From Bathymodiolus brooksi (Eukaryota > Mollusca > Bivalvia > Mytilida > Modiolidae): 64,000 nucleotides of DNA. Where the stretch lies: assembly GCA_963680875.1 (NCBI GenBank), contig OY804579.1, positions 84,557,095 to 84,621,094 of the forward strand, read 5' to 3'. The notes below the pieces were generated by a model, which saw nothing but the letters and a program-made list of their open reading frames with translations, searched no databases and was not told where the DNA came from. Shown in pieces: positions 12,965 through 27,300 of the stretch (its first letter is position 1; each line of letters starts with the position of its first letter). Position numbers and translations under genes: made by a program.

Positions 12965-13240
12965 TAACATGAATATTCATTGGATGGACAACATTGGGTG
13001 TTGATCGGAAATCCAAGATAACAAGCACTGCATTGCACTCTGTTGGGGGGAAATATGTCTTATTAAAACTACAAAGCTGAGTAAGCCCAAACGACACTTA
13101 GATGATATCTGGATGGTCTTGTATATACTTTTTAGCTTTTTATTGGAGGTGCGGATTAGAAATTCAAGATGGCTTCCACCGCAGAACATCGGTGAACATA
13201 GAAAATGGTAAAAATATCTTCTGATTAAATACAAGAAAGA
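12965..13240 (+). repeat. Diverged relic of the ~165-bp satellite (about 1.5 monomers)
   Basis: This stretch keeps landmarks of the satellite in the right order: 'aatattcattggatgg', 'gatcggaaatccaagat', 'actacaaa', 'tggatggtcttgtatatac', then 'gaaattcaagatggcttccaccgcaga'. Spacing between the two 'aagat' boxes fits one monomer. It is much more diverged than the arrays at either side and has no neighbouring copies. Confidence 0.7.
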
Positions 13241-14974
13241 TGAATCTTAATTACATATGTATGGTTATTAGATGATTATTTACAAGATGACTGTCATATC
13301 TGGACATAGTTAATGATGCATTAATATTCTCTGTAAGATCTTAAAACCAATTTGGCAACAATTTCCGATTACAACCTTTGAAGCAATGTGAATTGGACTG
13401 TTCTCTACCTAGTTTGATACTGATCAGAAAACAAAGATACTGCAAAGGTATCATTATAATATCTGTCTAGTATATTAGGCCATTTTACATGAAAATCAAT
13501 TCACATTTAAATATCTTAAACGCTTCTGGTGTCAATTCTTGTATCTGAATAAAACGTTCCAAGCAACAATGCATCTTTGGCCATCTAACAGATACACATG
13601 TTAAGAATGATAGCTCTTGGTTTAGTTGGCATACTATTTATGTTAAACTGGCTTACATTACTAGTGTTGGGTGCCACTACTAGAGTAGAAACTGTTTAGC
13701 CCTTCCGATGCACCTGAGTTCACCCCCGATATTTAGTTCTTGTTTCTCAGTCTTGAGTTTTCTCTATAGTTTGTTTTTTGTATGGTAAATCATTGTTTGT
13801 CCTATTGTCCCTTTTCTTTTTGCCCATTGAATTGTCCTTCTTCGACTTACTGCTTACCCCTTTGTTTTTACTTTTAAACGAAAAACATAATACATTCATT
13901 ATTTGGCCTTATTTTGATTATTAAATGTGATATTGCTTGAATATCATAAAATAGGCATTTGTTCTTCCTAGTCCACGTCTCATCATGCTCTGATTAGTTT
14001 GGTGGTGGCAGGCCGTTTTATGGAATGGAGAAACTGGAGAAGCAGGAGAAAACCTCCAACGTTCTTAAATTAATTGATAGGAAATGTTTGACGATACCAA
14101 AAGGGTAATCAAAACCTGTTCATTGCATAAAGTCGTATCTAGTACACCTTACTATGGATGGGAAATGAGCTAAAACATTTCTCAACTCTACGTTAAAAGC
14201 GAGATTAAAATAATTAATTCGACTATATTTCATAACATAGGATATCTTGTTTTAGGAAAGATCACGTCTTATTTTATTTAAAAAAAACCTTTCAGATTCT
14301 AATAAAAAGCTCTCTGAAAAATATAAAATCATCATAAAATATGTTTGATGGTACCAAAGGGCTATTCAAAAGCCATAACTCAGAAAAAGACAAACAATAC
14401 AATACACTACATGTATTTGTTATGTTCGGAGGACGTGCTTTGCAACAGAAAGTTAGTATTCTTATTTGTAATGTCTGTGTTCCTCTCCTCGCTGACTTGT
14501 TTTATTCCTATGAAACATACTTCATGCAGGAATTTGTAAAAGAAAACATGTAAGCAGCTAGCCTGCTCCTTTGATTTCATGGTCCGCTATATAGATGATA
14601 TGCTATCAATGAAAAAATGGCGACTATGATGATCGCATCAACCCCATTAAACTTGGAAAATGTTGCCACAGTAAGGTTTTCTTGTTCATTTTGTTCAATT
14701 ACATGTTTTTACGTTTTTAGTTCTGTGTTGTGATGTTCGCTGCAATTGTCGCGAAGTTACAATGTTTGATTACTCTCTCATTGGTTTTGTAGGGGGTTCA
14801 TGTTCTATTTATGTTATTTGTATTTATTTATGTATGCTGGTGTCCAACACGATTTCCTTATAAGATAGTAGTCCTGTCGTTTAACAGTAACACAACGGGT
14901 GCCACTAGTGGAGCAGGAACTTCTTTCACATCTGGAATTTTCAGTGGGATTTGGGTTGCCCAATCTTTAGTTTT
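13241..14974. other. Intron sequence with fragments of dispersed repeats
   Basis: No exon supported. Two pieces of the 'ataccaaa(a/g)gggtaatca' dispersed repeat lie at about 14,086-14,120 and 14,346-14,400. Confidence 0.45.
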
Positions 14975-15300
14975 TAGTTCACCTGGACCTTTGGTCCAGG
15001 TGAACTATTGCCATCACTTGGCGTCCGTTGTCTGTCGTCTATAAACTTTTCACATTTCAAGCTTCTTCTCCGAAACCACTTGGCCGATTGGAACCGAACT
15101 TAGCAGGAATGTTCCTTGGATAGTCCTCTACAAAGTTACTGTTTTTCGTTCCAGTCGGATATTCAATATGGCTGCCAGGGCCAATAATATGCTCTGATTG
15201 GCTGAAATTTCAAAGATCTTCTTCTCTGAAACTAATGAACTGACTGAACCCAAACTGTAAAGGAATGATCATTGGAATGTCCTTTACCAAGTTACTGTTT
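14975..15300 (+). mobile_element. Left terminus of the satellite-bearing element, with hairpin
   Basis: A perfect inverted repeat of 15 bp (14,975-14,989 and 14,993-15,007; inner arm agttcacctggacc, loop ttt) is followed by 'attgccatcacttggcg', then cgtccgttgtctgtcgtc, then two diverged satellite monomers (about 15,055-15,300). Read on the minus strand, the end is hairpin followed by CTAA. The same end is found in + orientation at 52,460-52,517 and, worn, at 44,145-44,188. The right terminus of array 2 contains ccaggtgaac, the inverse of the left gttcacctgg, so the element has subterminal inverted repeats. Resemblance to bivalve pearl/Helentron-like elements is an inference. Confidence 0.75.
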
Positions 15301-18300
15301 TTTATGCCGATCGGAAATCCAAGATGGCCGCCATCACAGGACATAGATTAACATTGGACCCTATGGGAAAATGTTCAAATGCCTTCTTCTCAGAAACTAC
15401 AAATATGATTAAAGCCAAACTGTACATGAATGTTCATTGGATGGTCCTCTACCATCTTAAGGTTTTTTGTTCCGATATGAAATTCAAAATGGCGGCTACG
15501 GCAGGACTTAGTTTAACATTGGACCCTATGGGAAAAATGTTTCAAAATGCTTCTTCTCTGAAACCACTTGGACAGTTGAAACCAAACTGCCCAGGAATGA
15601 TCATTGGAAGGTCCTCTACAAATTTTATGTTTTTTATGCCGGTCGGAAATCCAAGATGGCCGCCACCGCAGGACATAGATTAACATTGGACCCTATGGGA
15701 AAATGTTCAAATGCCTTCTTCTCAGAAACTACAAATATTATTAAAGCCAAACTGTACATGAATGTTCATTGGATGGTCCTCTACAATCTTAAGGTTTTTT
15801 GTTCCGATATGAAATTCAAAATGGCGGCTACGGCAGGACTTAGTTTAACATTGGACCCTATGGGAAAAATGTTTCAAAATGCTTCTTCTCTGAAACCACT
15901 TGGACAGTTGAAACCAAACTGCCCAGGAATGATCATTGGATGGTCCTCTACAAATTTTCTGTTTTTTATGCCGGTCGGAAATCCAAGATGGCCGCCACCG
16001 CAGGACATAGATTAACATTGGACCCTATGGGAAAATGTTCAAATGCCTTCTTCTCAGAAACTACAAATATTATTAAAGCCAAACTGTACATGAATGTTCA
16101 TTGGATTGTCCTCTACAATCTTAAGGTTTTTTGTTCCGATATGAAATTCAAAATGGCGGCTACGGCAGGACTTAGTTTAACATTGGACCCTATGGGAAAA
16201 ATGTTTCAAAATGCTTCTTCTCTGAAACCACTTGGACAGTTGAAACCAAACTGCCCAGGAATGATCATTGGAAGGTCCTCTACACATTTTCTGTTTTTTA
16301 TGCCGGTCGGGAATCCAAGATGGCCGCCACCGCAGGACATAGATTAACATTGGACCCTATGGGAAAATGTTCAAATGCCTTCTTCTCAGAAACTACAAAT
16401 ATTATTAAAGCCAAACTGTACATGAATGTTCATTGGATGGTCCTCTACAAACTTTACGTTTTTTGTTCCAATAAGAAATTCAAAATGGCGGCTACGGCAG
16501 GACTTAGTTTAACATTGGACCCTATGGGAAAAATGTTTCAAAACGCTTCTTCTCTGAAACCACTTGGATAATTGAAACCAAACTGCCCAGGAATGATCAT
16601 TGGAAGGTCATCTACAAAGTTTCTGTTTTTTTATGCCGATCGGAAATTCAAGATGGCCGCCACCGCAGGACATAGATTAACATTGGACCCTATGGGAAAA
16701 TGTTCAAATGCCTTCTTCTCAGAAACTACAAATATGATTAAAGTCAAACTGTCCATATGTGTGTACATTGGATGGTCCTCTACAAACTTTACGTTTTTGT
16801 TCCGATATGAAATTCAAAATGGCGGCTACGGCAGAACTTAGTTTAACATTGGACCCTATGGGAAAAATGTTTCAAATCGCTTCTTCTCTGAAACCACTAG
16901 AACAGTTGAAACCAAACTGCCCTGGAATGATCATTGGGAGGTCCTCTACAAATTTTATGTTTTTTATGCCGATCGGAAATTCAAGATGGCCGCCACCGCA
17001 GGACATAGATTAACATTGGACCCTATGGGAAAATGTTCAAATGCCTTCTTCTCAGAAACTACAAATATTATTAAAGCCAAACTGTACATGAATGTTCATT
17101 GGATGGTCCTCTACAAACTTTACGTTTTTTGTTCCGATAAGAAATTCAAAATGGCGGCTACGGCAGGACTTAGTTTAACATTGGACCCTATGGGAAAAAT
17201 GTTTCAAAACGCTTCTTCTCTGAAACCACTTGGATAATTGAAACCAAACTGCCCAGGAATGATCATTGGAAGGTCATCTACAAAGTTTCTGTTTTTTTAT
17301 GCCGATCGGAAATTCAAGATGGCCGCCACCGCAGGACATAGATTAACATTGGACCCTATGGGAAAATGTTCAAATGCCTTCTTCTCAGAAACTACAAATA
17401 TGATTAAAGCCAAACTGTACATGAATGTTCATTGGATGATCCTCTACAAACAATACGTTTTTTGTTCCAATATGAAATTCAAAATGGCGGCTACGGCAGG
17501 ACTTGGTTTAACATTGGACCCTATGGGAAAAATGTTTCAAAACGCTTCTTCTCTGAAACCACTAGAACAGTTGAAACCAAACTGCCCAGGAATGATCATT
17601 GGAAGGTCCTCTACAAATTTTATGTTTTTTATGCCGATCGGAAATCCAAGATGGCCGCTACCGCAATACATAGATTAACATTGGACCCTATGGGAAAATG
17701 TTCAAATGCCTTCTTCTCAGAAACTACAAATATTATTAAAGCCAAACTGTACATGAATGTTCATTGGATGGTCCTCTACAAACGTTAGGTTTTTTTGTTC
17801 CGATATGAAATTCAAAATGGCGGTCACGGCAGGACTTAGTTTAACATTGGACCCTATGGGGAAAATGTTTCAAAACGCTTCTTCTCTGAAACCACTTGGA
17901 CAATTGAATCCAAACTGCCCAGGAATGATCATTGGAAGGTCCTCTACAAAGTTTCTGTTTTTTTATGCCGATCGAAAATTCAAGATGGCCACCACCGCAG
18001 GACATAGATTAACATTGGACCCTATGGGAAAATGTTCAAATGCCTTCTTCTCAGAAACTACAAATATGATTAAAGCCAAACTGTCCATATGTGTGTACAT
18101 TGGATGGTCCTCTACAAACTTTACGTTTTTTGTTCCGATATGAAATTCAAAATGGCGGCTACGGCAGGACTTAGTTTAACATTGGACCCTATGGGAAAAA
18201 TGTTTCAAAACGCTTCTTCTCTGAAACCACTAGAACAGTTGAAACCAAACTGCCCTGGAATGATCATTGGAAGGTCCTCTACAAATTTTTTGTTTTTTAT

Positions 18301-21300
18301 GCCGATCGGAAATCCAAGATGGCCGCCACCGCAATACATAGATTAACATTGGACCCTATGGGAAAATGTTCAAATGCCTTCTTCTCAGAAACTACAAATA
18401 TTATTAAAGCCAAACTGTACATGAATGTTCATTGGATGGTCCTCTACAAACTTTACGTTTTTTGTTCCGATAAGAAATTCAAAATGGCGGCTACGGCAGG
18501 ACTTAGTTTAACATTGGACCCTATGGGAAAAATGTTTCAAAACGCTTCTTCTCTGAAACCACTTGGATAATTGAAACCAAACTGCCCAGGAATGATCATT
18601 GGAAGGTCATCTACAAAGTTTCTGTTTTTTTATGCCGATCGGAAATTCAAGATGGCCGCCACCGCAGGACATAGATTAACATTGGACCCTATGGGAATAT
18701 GTTCAAATGCCTTCTTCTCAGAAACTACAAATATGATTAAAGTCAAACTGTCCATATGTGTGTACATTGGATGGTCCTCTACAAACTTTACGTTTTTGTT
18801 CCGATATGAAATTCAAAATGGCGGCTACGGCAGGACTTAGTTTAACATTGGACCCTATGGGAAAAATGTTTCAAATCGCTTCTTCTCTGAAACCACTAGA
18901 ACAGTTGAAACCAAACTGCCCTGGAATGATCATTGGGAGGTCCTCTACAAATTTTATGTTTTTTATGCCGATCGGAAATTCAAGATGGCCGCCACCGCAG
19001 GACATAGATTAACATTGGACCCTATGGGAAAATGTTCAAATGCCTTCTTCTCAGAAACTACAAATATTATTAAAGCCAAACTGTACATGAATGTTCATTG
19101 GATGATCCTCTACAAACAATACGATTTTTGTTCCAATATGAAATTCAAAATGGCGGCTACGGCAGGACTTAGTTTAACATTGGACCCTATGGGAAAAATG
19201 TTTCAAAACGCTTCTTCTCTGAAACCACTAGAACAGTTGAAACCAAACTGCCCAGGAATGATCATTGGAAGGTCCTCTACAAATTTTATGTTTTTTATGC
19301 CGATCGGAAATCCAAGATGGCCGCCACCGCAATACATAGATTAACATTGGACCCTATGGGAAAATGTTCAAATGCCTTCTTCTCAGAAACTACAAATATT
19401 ATTAAAGCCAAACTGTACATGAATGTTCATTGGATGGTCCTCTACAAACGTTAGGTTTTTTTGTTCCGATATGAAATTCAAAATGGCGGTCACGGCAGGA
19501 CTTAGTTTAACATTGGACCCTATGGGGAAAATGTTTCAAAACGCTTCTTCTCTGAAACCACTTGGACAATTGAATCCAAACTGCCCAGGAATGATCATTG
19601 GAAGGTCCTCTACAAAGTTTCTGTTTTTTTATGCCGATCGAAAATTCAAGATGGCCACCACCGCAGGACATAGATTAACATTGGACCCTATGGGAAAATG
19701 TTCAAATGCCTTCTTCTCAGAAACTACAAATATGATTAAAGCCAAACTGTCCATATGTGTGTACATTGGATGGTCCTCTACAAACTTTACGTTTTTGTTC
19801 CGATATGAAATTCAAAATGGCGGCTACGGCAGGACTTAGTTTAACATTGGACCCTATGGGAAAAATGTTTCAAATCGCTTCTTCTCTGAAACCACTAGAA
19901 CAGTTGAAACCAAACTGCCCTGGAATGATCATTGGGAGGTCCTCTACAAATTTTATGTTTTTTATGCCGATCGGAAATTCAAGATGGCCGCCACCGCAGG
20001 ACATAGATTAACATTGGACCCTATGGGAAAATGTTCAAATGCCTTCTTCTCAGAAACTACAAATATTATTAAAGCCAAACTGTACATGAATGTTCATTGG
20101 ATGGTCCTCTACAAACTTTACGTTTTTTGTTCCGATAAGAAATTCAAAATGGCGGCTACGGCAGGACTTAGTTTAACATTGGACCCTATGGGAAAAATGT
20201 TTCAAAACGCTTCTTCTCTGAAACCACTTGGATAATTGAAACCAAACTGCCCAGGAATGATCATTGGAAGGTCATCTACAATGTTTCTGTTTTTTTATGC
20301 CGATCGGAAATTCAAGATGGCCGCCACCGCAGGACATAGATTAACATTGGACCCTATGGGAAAATGTTCAAATGCCTTCTTCTCAGAAACTACAAATATG
20401 ATTAAAGCCAAACTGTACATGAATGTTCATTGGATGATCCTCTACAAACAATACGTTTTTTGTTCCAATATGAAATTCAAAATGGCGGCTACGGCAGGAC
20501 TTGGTTTAACATTGGACCCTATGGGAAAAATGTTTCAAAACGCTTCTTCTCTGAAACCACTAGAACAGTTGAAACCAAACTGCCCAGGAATGATCATTGG
20601 AAGGTCCTCTACAAATTTTATGTTTTTTATGCCGATCGGAAATCCAAGATGGCCGCCACCGCAATACATAGATTAACATTGGACCCTATGGGAAAATGTT
20701 CAAATGCCTTCTTCTCAGAAACTACAAATATTATTAAAGCCAAACTGTACATGAATGTTCATTGGATGGTCCTCTACAAACGTTAGGTTTTTTTGTTCCG
20801 ATATGAAATTCAAAATGGCGGTCACGGCAGGACTTAGTTTAACATTGGACCCTATGGGAAAAATGTTTCAAAACGCTTCTTCTCTGAAACCACTTGGACA
20901 ATTGAATCCAAACTGCCCAGGAATGATCATTGGAAGGTCCTCTACAAAGTTTCTGTTTTTTTATGCCGATCGAAAATTCAAGATGGCCACCACCGCAGGA
21001 CATAGATTAACATTGGACCCTATGGGAAAATGTTCAAATGCCTTCTTCTCAGAAACTACAAATATGATTAAAGCCAAACTGTCCATATGTGTGTACATTG
21101 GATGGTCCTCTACAAACTTTACGTTTTTTGTTCCGATATGAAATTCAAAATGGCGGCTACGGCAGGACTTAGTTTAACATTGGACCCTATGGGAAAAATG
21201 TTTCAAAACGCTTCTTCTCTGAAACCACTAGAACAGTTGAAACCAAACTGCCCTGGAATGATCATTGGAAGGTCCTCTACAAATTTTTTGTTTTTTATGC

Positions 21301-24300
21301 CGATCGGAAATCCAAGATGGCCGCCACCGCAATACATAGATTAACATTGGACCCTATGGGAAAATGTTCAAATGCCTTCTTCTCAGAAACTACAAATATT
21401 ATTAAAGTCAAACTGTACATGAATGTTCATTGGATGGTCCTCTACAAACTTTACGTTTTTTGTTCCGATAAGAAATTCAAAATGGCGGCTACGGCAGGAC
21501 TTAGTTTAACATTGGACCCTATGGGAAAAATGTTTCAAAACGCTTCTTCTCTGAAACCACTTGGATAATTGAAACCAAACTGCCCAGGAATGATCATTGG
21601 AAGGTCATCTACAAAGTTTCTGTTTTTTTATGCCGATCGGAAATTCAAGATGGCCGCCACCGCAGGACATAGATTAACATTGGACCCTATGGGAATATGT
21701 TCAAATGCCTTCTTCTCAGAAACTACAAATATGATTAAAGTCAAACTGTCCATATGTGTGTACATTGGATGGTCCTCTACAAACTTTACGTTTTTGTTCC
21801 GATATGAAATTCAAAATGGCGGCTACGGCAGGACTTAGTTTAACATTGGACCCTATGGGAAAAATGTTTCAAATCGCTTCTTCTCTGAAACCACTAGAAC
21901 AGTTGAAACCAAACTGCCCTGGAATGATCATTGGGAGGTCCTCTACAAATTTTATGTTTTTTATGCCGATCGGAAATTCAAGATGGCCGCCACCGCAGGA
22001 CATAGATTAACATTGGACCCTATGGGAAAATGTTCAAATGCCTTCTTCTCAGAAACTACAAATATTATTAAAGCCAAACTGTACATGAATGTTCATTGGA
22101 TGATCCTCTACAAACAATACGATTTTTGTTCCAATATGAAATTCAAAATGGCGGCTACGGCAGGACTTAGTTTAACATTGGACCCTATGGGAAAAATGTT
22201 TCAAAACGCTTCTTCTCTGAAACCACTAGAACAGTTGAAACCAAACTGCCCAGGAATGATCATTGGAAGGTCCTCTACAAATTTTATGTTTTTTATGCCG
22301 ATCGGAAATCCAAGATGGCCGCCACCGCAATACATAGATTAACATTGGACCCTATGGGAAAATGTTCAAATGCCTTCTTCTCAGAAACTACAAATATTAT
22401 TAAAGCCAAACTGTACATGAATGTTCATTGGATGGTCCTCTACAAACGTTAGGTTTTTTTGTTCCGATATGAAATTCAAAATGGCGGTCACGGCAGGACT
22501 TAGTTTAACATTGGACCCTATGGGGAAAATGTTTCAAAACGCTTCTTCTCTGAAACCACTTGGACAATTGAATCCAAACTGCCCAGGAATGATCATTGGA
22601 AGGTCCTCTACAAAGTTTCTGTTTTTTTATGCCGATCGAAAATTCAAGATGGCCACCACCGCAGGACATAGATTAACATTGGACCCTATGGGAAAATGTT
22701 CAAATGCCTTCTTCTCAGAAACTACAAATATGATTAAAGCCAAACTGTCCATATGTGTGTACATTGGATGGTCCTCTACAAACTTTACGTTTTTGTTCCG
22801 ATATGAAATTCAAAATGGCGGCTACGGCAGGACTTAGTTTAACATTGGACCCTATGGGAAAAATGTTTCAAATCGCTTCTTCTCTGAAACCACTAGAACA
22901 GTTGAAACCAAACTGCCCTGGAATGATCATTGGGAGGTCCTCTACAAATTTTATGTTTTTTATGCCGATCGGAAATTCAAGATGGCCGCCACCGCAGGAC
23001 ATAGATTAACATTGGACCCTATGGGAAAATGTTCAAATGCCTTCTTCTCAGAAACTACAAATATTATTAAAGCCAAACTGTACATGAATGTTCATTGGAT
23101 GGTCCTCTACAAACTTTACGTTTTTTGTTCCGATAAGAAATTCAAAATGGCGGCTACGGCAGGACTTAGTTTAACATTGGACCCTATGGGAAAAATGTTT
23201 CAAAACGCTTCTTCTCTGAAACCACTTGGATAATTGAAACCAAACTGCCCAGGAATGATCATTGGAAGGTCATCTACAATGTTTCTGTTTTTTTATGCCG
23301 ATCGGAAATTCAAGATGGCCGCCACCGCAGGACATAGATTAACATTGGACCCTATGGGAAAATGTTCAAATGCCTTCTTCTCAGAAACTACAAATATGAT
23401 TAAAGCCAAACTGTACATGAATGTTCATTGGATGATCCTCTACAAACAATACGTTTTTTGTTCCAATATGAAATTCAAAATGGCGGCTACGGCAGGACTT
23501 GGTTTAACATTGGACCCTATGGGAAAAATGTTTCAAAACGCTTCTTCTCTGAAACCACTAGAACAGTTGAAACCAAACTGCCCAGGAATGATCATTGGAA
23601 GGTCCTCTACAAATTTTATGTTTTTTATGCCGATCGGAAATCCAAGATGGCCGCCACCGCAATACATAGATTAACATTGGACCCTATGGGAAAATGTTCA
23701 AATGCCTTCTTCTCAGAAACTACAAATATTATTAAAGCCAAACTGTACATGAATGTTCATTGGATGGTCCTCTACAAACGTTAGGTTTTTTTGTTCCGAT
23801 ATGAAATTCAAAATGGCGGTCACGGCAGGACTTAGTTTAACATTGGACCCTATGGGAAAAATGTTTCAAAACGCTTCTTCTCTGAAACCACTTGGACAAT
23901 TGAATCCAAACTGCCCAGGAATGATCATTGGAAGGTCCTCTACAAAGTTTCTGTTTTTTTATGCCGATCGAAAATTCAAGATGGCCACCACCGCAGGACA
24001 TAGATTAACATTGGACCCTATGGGAAAATGTTCAAATGCCTTCTTCTCAGAAACTACAAATATGATTAAAGCCAAACTGTCCATATGTGTGTACATTGGA
24101 TGGTCCTCTACAAACTTTACGTTTTTTGTTCCGATATGAAATTCAAAATGGCGGCTACGGCAGGACTTAGTTTAACATTGGACCCTATGGGAAAAATGTT
24201 TCAAAACGCTTCTTCTCTGAAACCACTAGAACAGTTGAAACCAAACTGCCCTGGAATGATCATTGGAAGGTCCTCTACAAATTTTTTGTTTTTTATGCCG

Positions 24301-27300
24301 ATCGGAAATCCAAGATGGCCGCCACCGCAATACATAGATTAACATTGGACCCTATGGGAAAATGTTCAAATGCCTTCTTCTCAGAAACTACAAATATTAT
24401 TAAAGTCAAACTGTACATGAATGTTCATTGGATGGTCCTCTACAAACTTTACGTTTTTTGTTCCGATAAGAAATTCAAAATGGCGGCTACGGCAGGACTT
24501 AGTTTAACATTGGACCCTATGGGAAAAATGTTTCAAAACGCTTCTTCTCTGAAACCACTTGGATAATTGAAACCAAACTGCCCAGGAATGATCATTGGAA
24601 GGTCATCTACAAAGTTTCTGTTTTTTTATGCCGATCGGAAATTCAAGATGGCCGCCACCGCAGGACATAGATTAACATTGGACCCTATGGGAATATGTTC
24701 AAATGCCTTCTTCTCAGAAACTACAAATATGATTAAAGTCAAACTGTCCATATGTGTGTACATTGGATGGTCCTCTACAAACTTTACGTTTTTGTTCCGA
24801 TATGAAATTCAAAATGGCGGCTACGGCAGGACTTAGTTTAACATTGGACCCTATGGGAAAAATGTTTCAAATCGCTTCTTCTCTGAAACCACTAGAACAG
24901 TTGAAACCAAACTGCCCTGGAATGATCATTGGGAGGTCCTCTACAAATTTTATGTTTTTTATGCCGATCGGAAATTCAAGATGGCCGCCACCGCAGGACA
25001 TAGATTAACATTGGACCCTATGGGAAAATGTTCAAATGCCTTCTTCTCAGAAACTACAAATATTATTAAAGCCAAACTGTACATGAATGTTCATTGGATG
25101 GTCCTCTACAAACTTTACGTTTTTTGTTCCGATAAGAAATTCAAAATGGCGGCTACGGCAGGACTTAGTTTAACATTGGACCCTATGGGAAAAATGTTTC
25201 AAAACGCTTCTTCTCTGAAACCACTAGAACAGTTGAAACCAAACTGCCCAGGAATGATCATTGGAAGGTCATCTACAAATTTTATGTTTTTTATGCCGAT
25301 CGGAAATCCAAGATGGCCGCCACCGCAATACATAGATTAACATTGGACCCTATGGGAAAATGTTCAAATGCCTTCTTCTCAGAAACTACAAATATTATTA
25401 AAGCCAAACTGTACATGAATGTTCATTGGATGGTCCTCTACAAACGTTAGGTTTTTTTGTTCCGATATGAAATTCAAAATGGCGGTCACGGCAGGACTTA
25501 GTTTAACATTGGACCCTATGGGGAAAATGTTTCAAAACGCTTCTTCTCTGAAACCACTTGGACAATTGAATCCAAACTGCCCAGGAATGATCATTGGAAG
25601 GTCCTCTACAAAGTTTCTGTTTTTTTATGCCGATCGAAAATTCAAGATGGCCACCACCGCAGGACATAGATTAACATTGGACCCTATGGGAAAATGTTCA
25701 AATGCCTTCTTCTCAGAAACTACAAATATGATTAAAGCCAAACTCTCCATATGTGTGTACATTGGATGGTCCTCTACAAACTTTACGTTTTTTGTTCCGA
25801 TATGAAATTCAAAATGGCGGCTACGGCAGGACTTAGTTTAACATTGGACCCTATGGGAAAAATGTTTCAAAACGCTTCTTCTCTGAAACCACTAGAGCAG
25901 TTGAAACCAAACTGCCCTGGAATGATCATTGGAAGGTCCTCTACAAATTTTTTGTTTTTTATGCCGATCGGAAATCCAAGATGGCCGCCACCGCAATACA
26001 TAGATTAACATTGGACCCTATGGGAAAATGTTCAAATGCCTTCTTCTCAGAAACTACAAATATTATTAAAGCCAAACTGTACATGAATGTTCATTGGATG
26101 GTCCTCTACAAACTTTACGTTTTTTGTTCCGATAAGAAATTCAAAATGGCGGCTACGGCAGGACTTAGTTTAACATTGGACCCTATGGGAAAAATGTTTC
26201 AAAACGCTTCTCTGAAACCACTTGGATAATTGAAACCAAACTGCCCAGGAATGATCATTGGAAGGTCATCTACAAAGTTTCTGTTTTTTTATGCCGATCG
26301 GAAATTCAAGATGGCCGCCACCGCAGGACATAGATTAACATTGGACCCTATGGGAAAATGTTCAAATGCCTTCTTCTCAGAAACTACAAATATGATTAAA
26401 GTCAAACTGTCCATATGTGTGTACATTGGATGGTCCTCTACAAACTTTACGTTTTTGTTCCGATATGAAATTCAAAATGGCGGCTACGGCAGGACTTAGT
26501 TTAACATTGGACCCTATGGGAAAAATGTTTCAAATCGCTTCTTCTCTGAAACCACTAGAACAGTTGAAACCAAACTGCCCTGGAATGATCATTGGGAGGT
26601 CCTCTACAAATTTTATGTTTTTTATGCCGATCGGAAATTCAAGATGGCCGCCACCGCAGGACATAGATTAACATTGGACCCTATGGGAAAATGTTCAAAT
26701 GCCTTCTTCTCAGAAACTACAAATATTATTAAAGCCAAACTGTACATGAATGTTCATTGGATGATCCTCTACAAACAATACGTTTTTTGTTCCAATATGA
26801 AATTCCAAATGGCGGCTACGGCAGGACTTAGTTTAACATTGGACCCTATGGGAAAAATGTTTCAAAACGCTTCTTCTCTGAAACCACTAGAACAGTTGAA
26901 ACCAAACTGCCCAGGAATGATCATTGGAAGGTCCTCTACAAATTTTATGTTTTTTATGCCGATCGGAAATCCAAGATGGCCGCCACCGCAATACATAGAT
27001 TAACATTGGACCCTATGGGAAAATGTTCAAATGCCTTCTTCTCAGAAACTACAAATATTATTAAAGCCAAACTGTACATGAATGTTCATTGGATGGTCCT
27101 CTACAAACGTTAGGTTTTTTTGTTCCGATATGAAATTCAAAATGGCGGTCACGGCAGGACTTAGTTTAACATTGGACCCTATGGGGAAAATGTTTCAAAA
27201 CGCTTCTTCTCTGAAACCACTTGGAAAATTGAATCCAAACTGCCCAGGAATGATCATTGGAAGGTCCTCTACAAAGTTTCTGTTTTTTTATGCCGATCGA

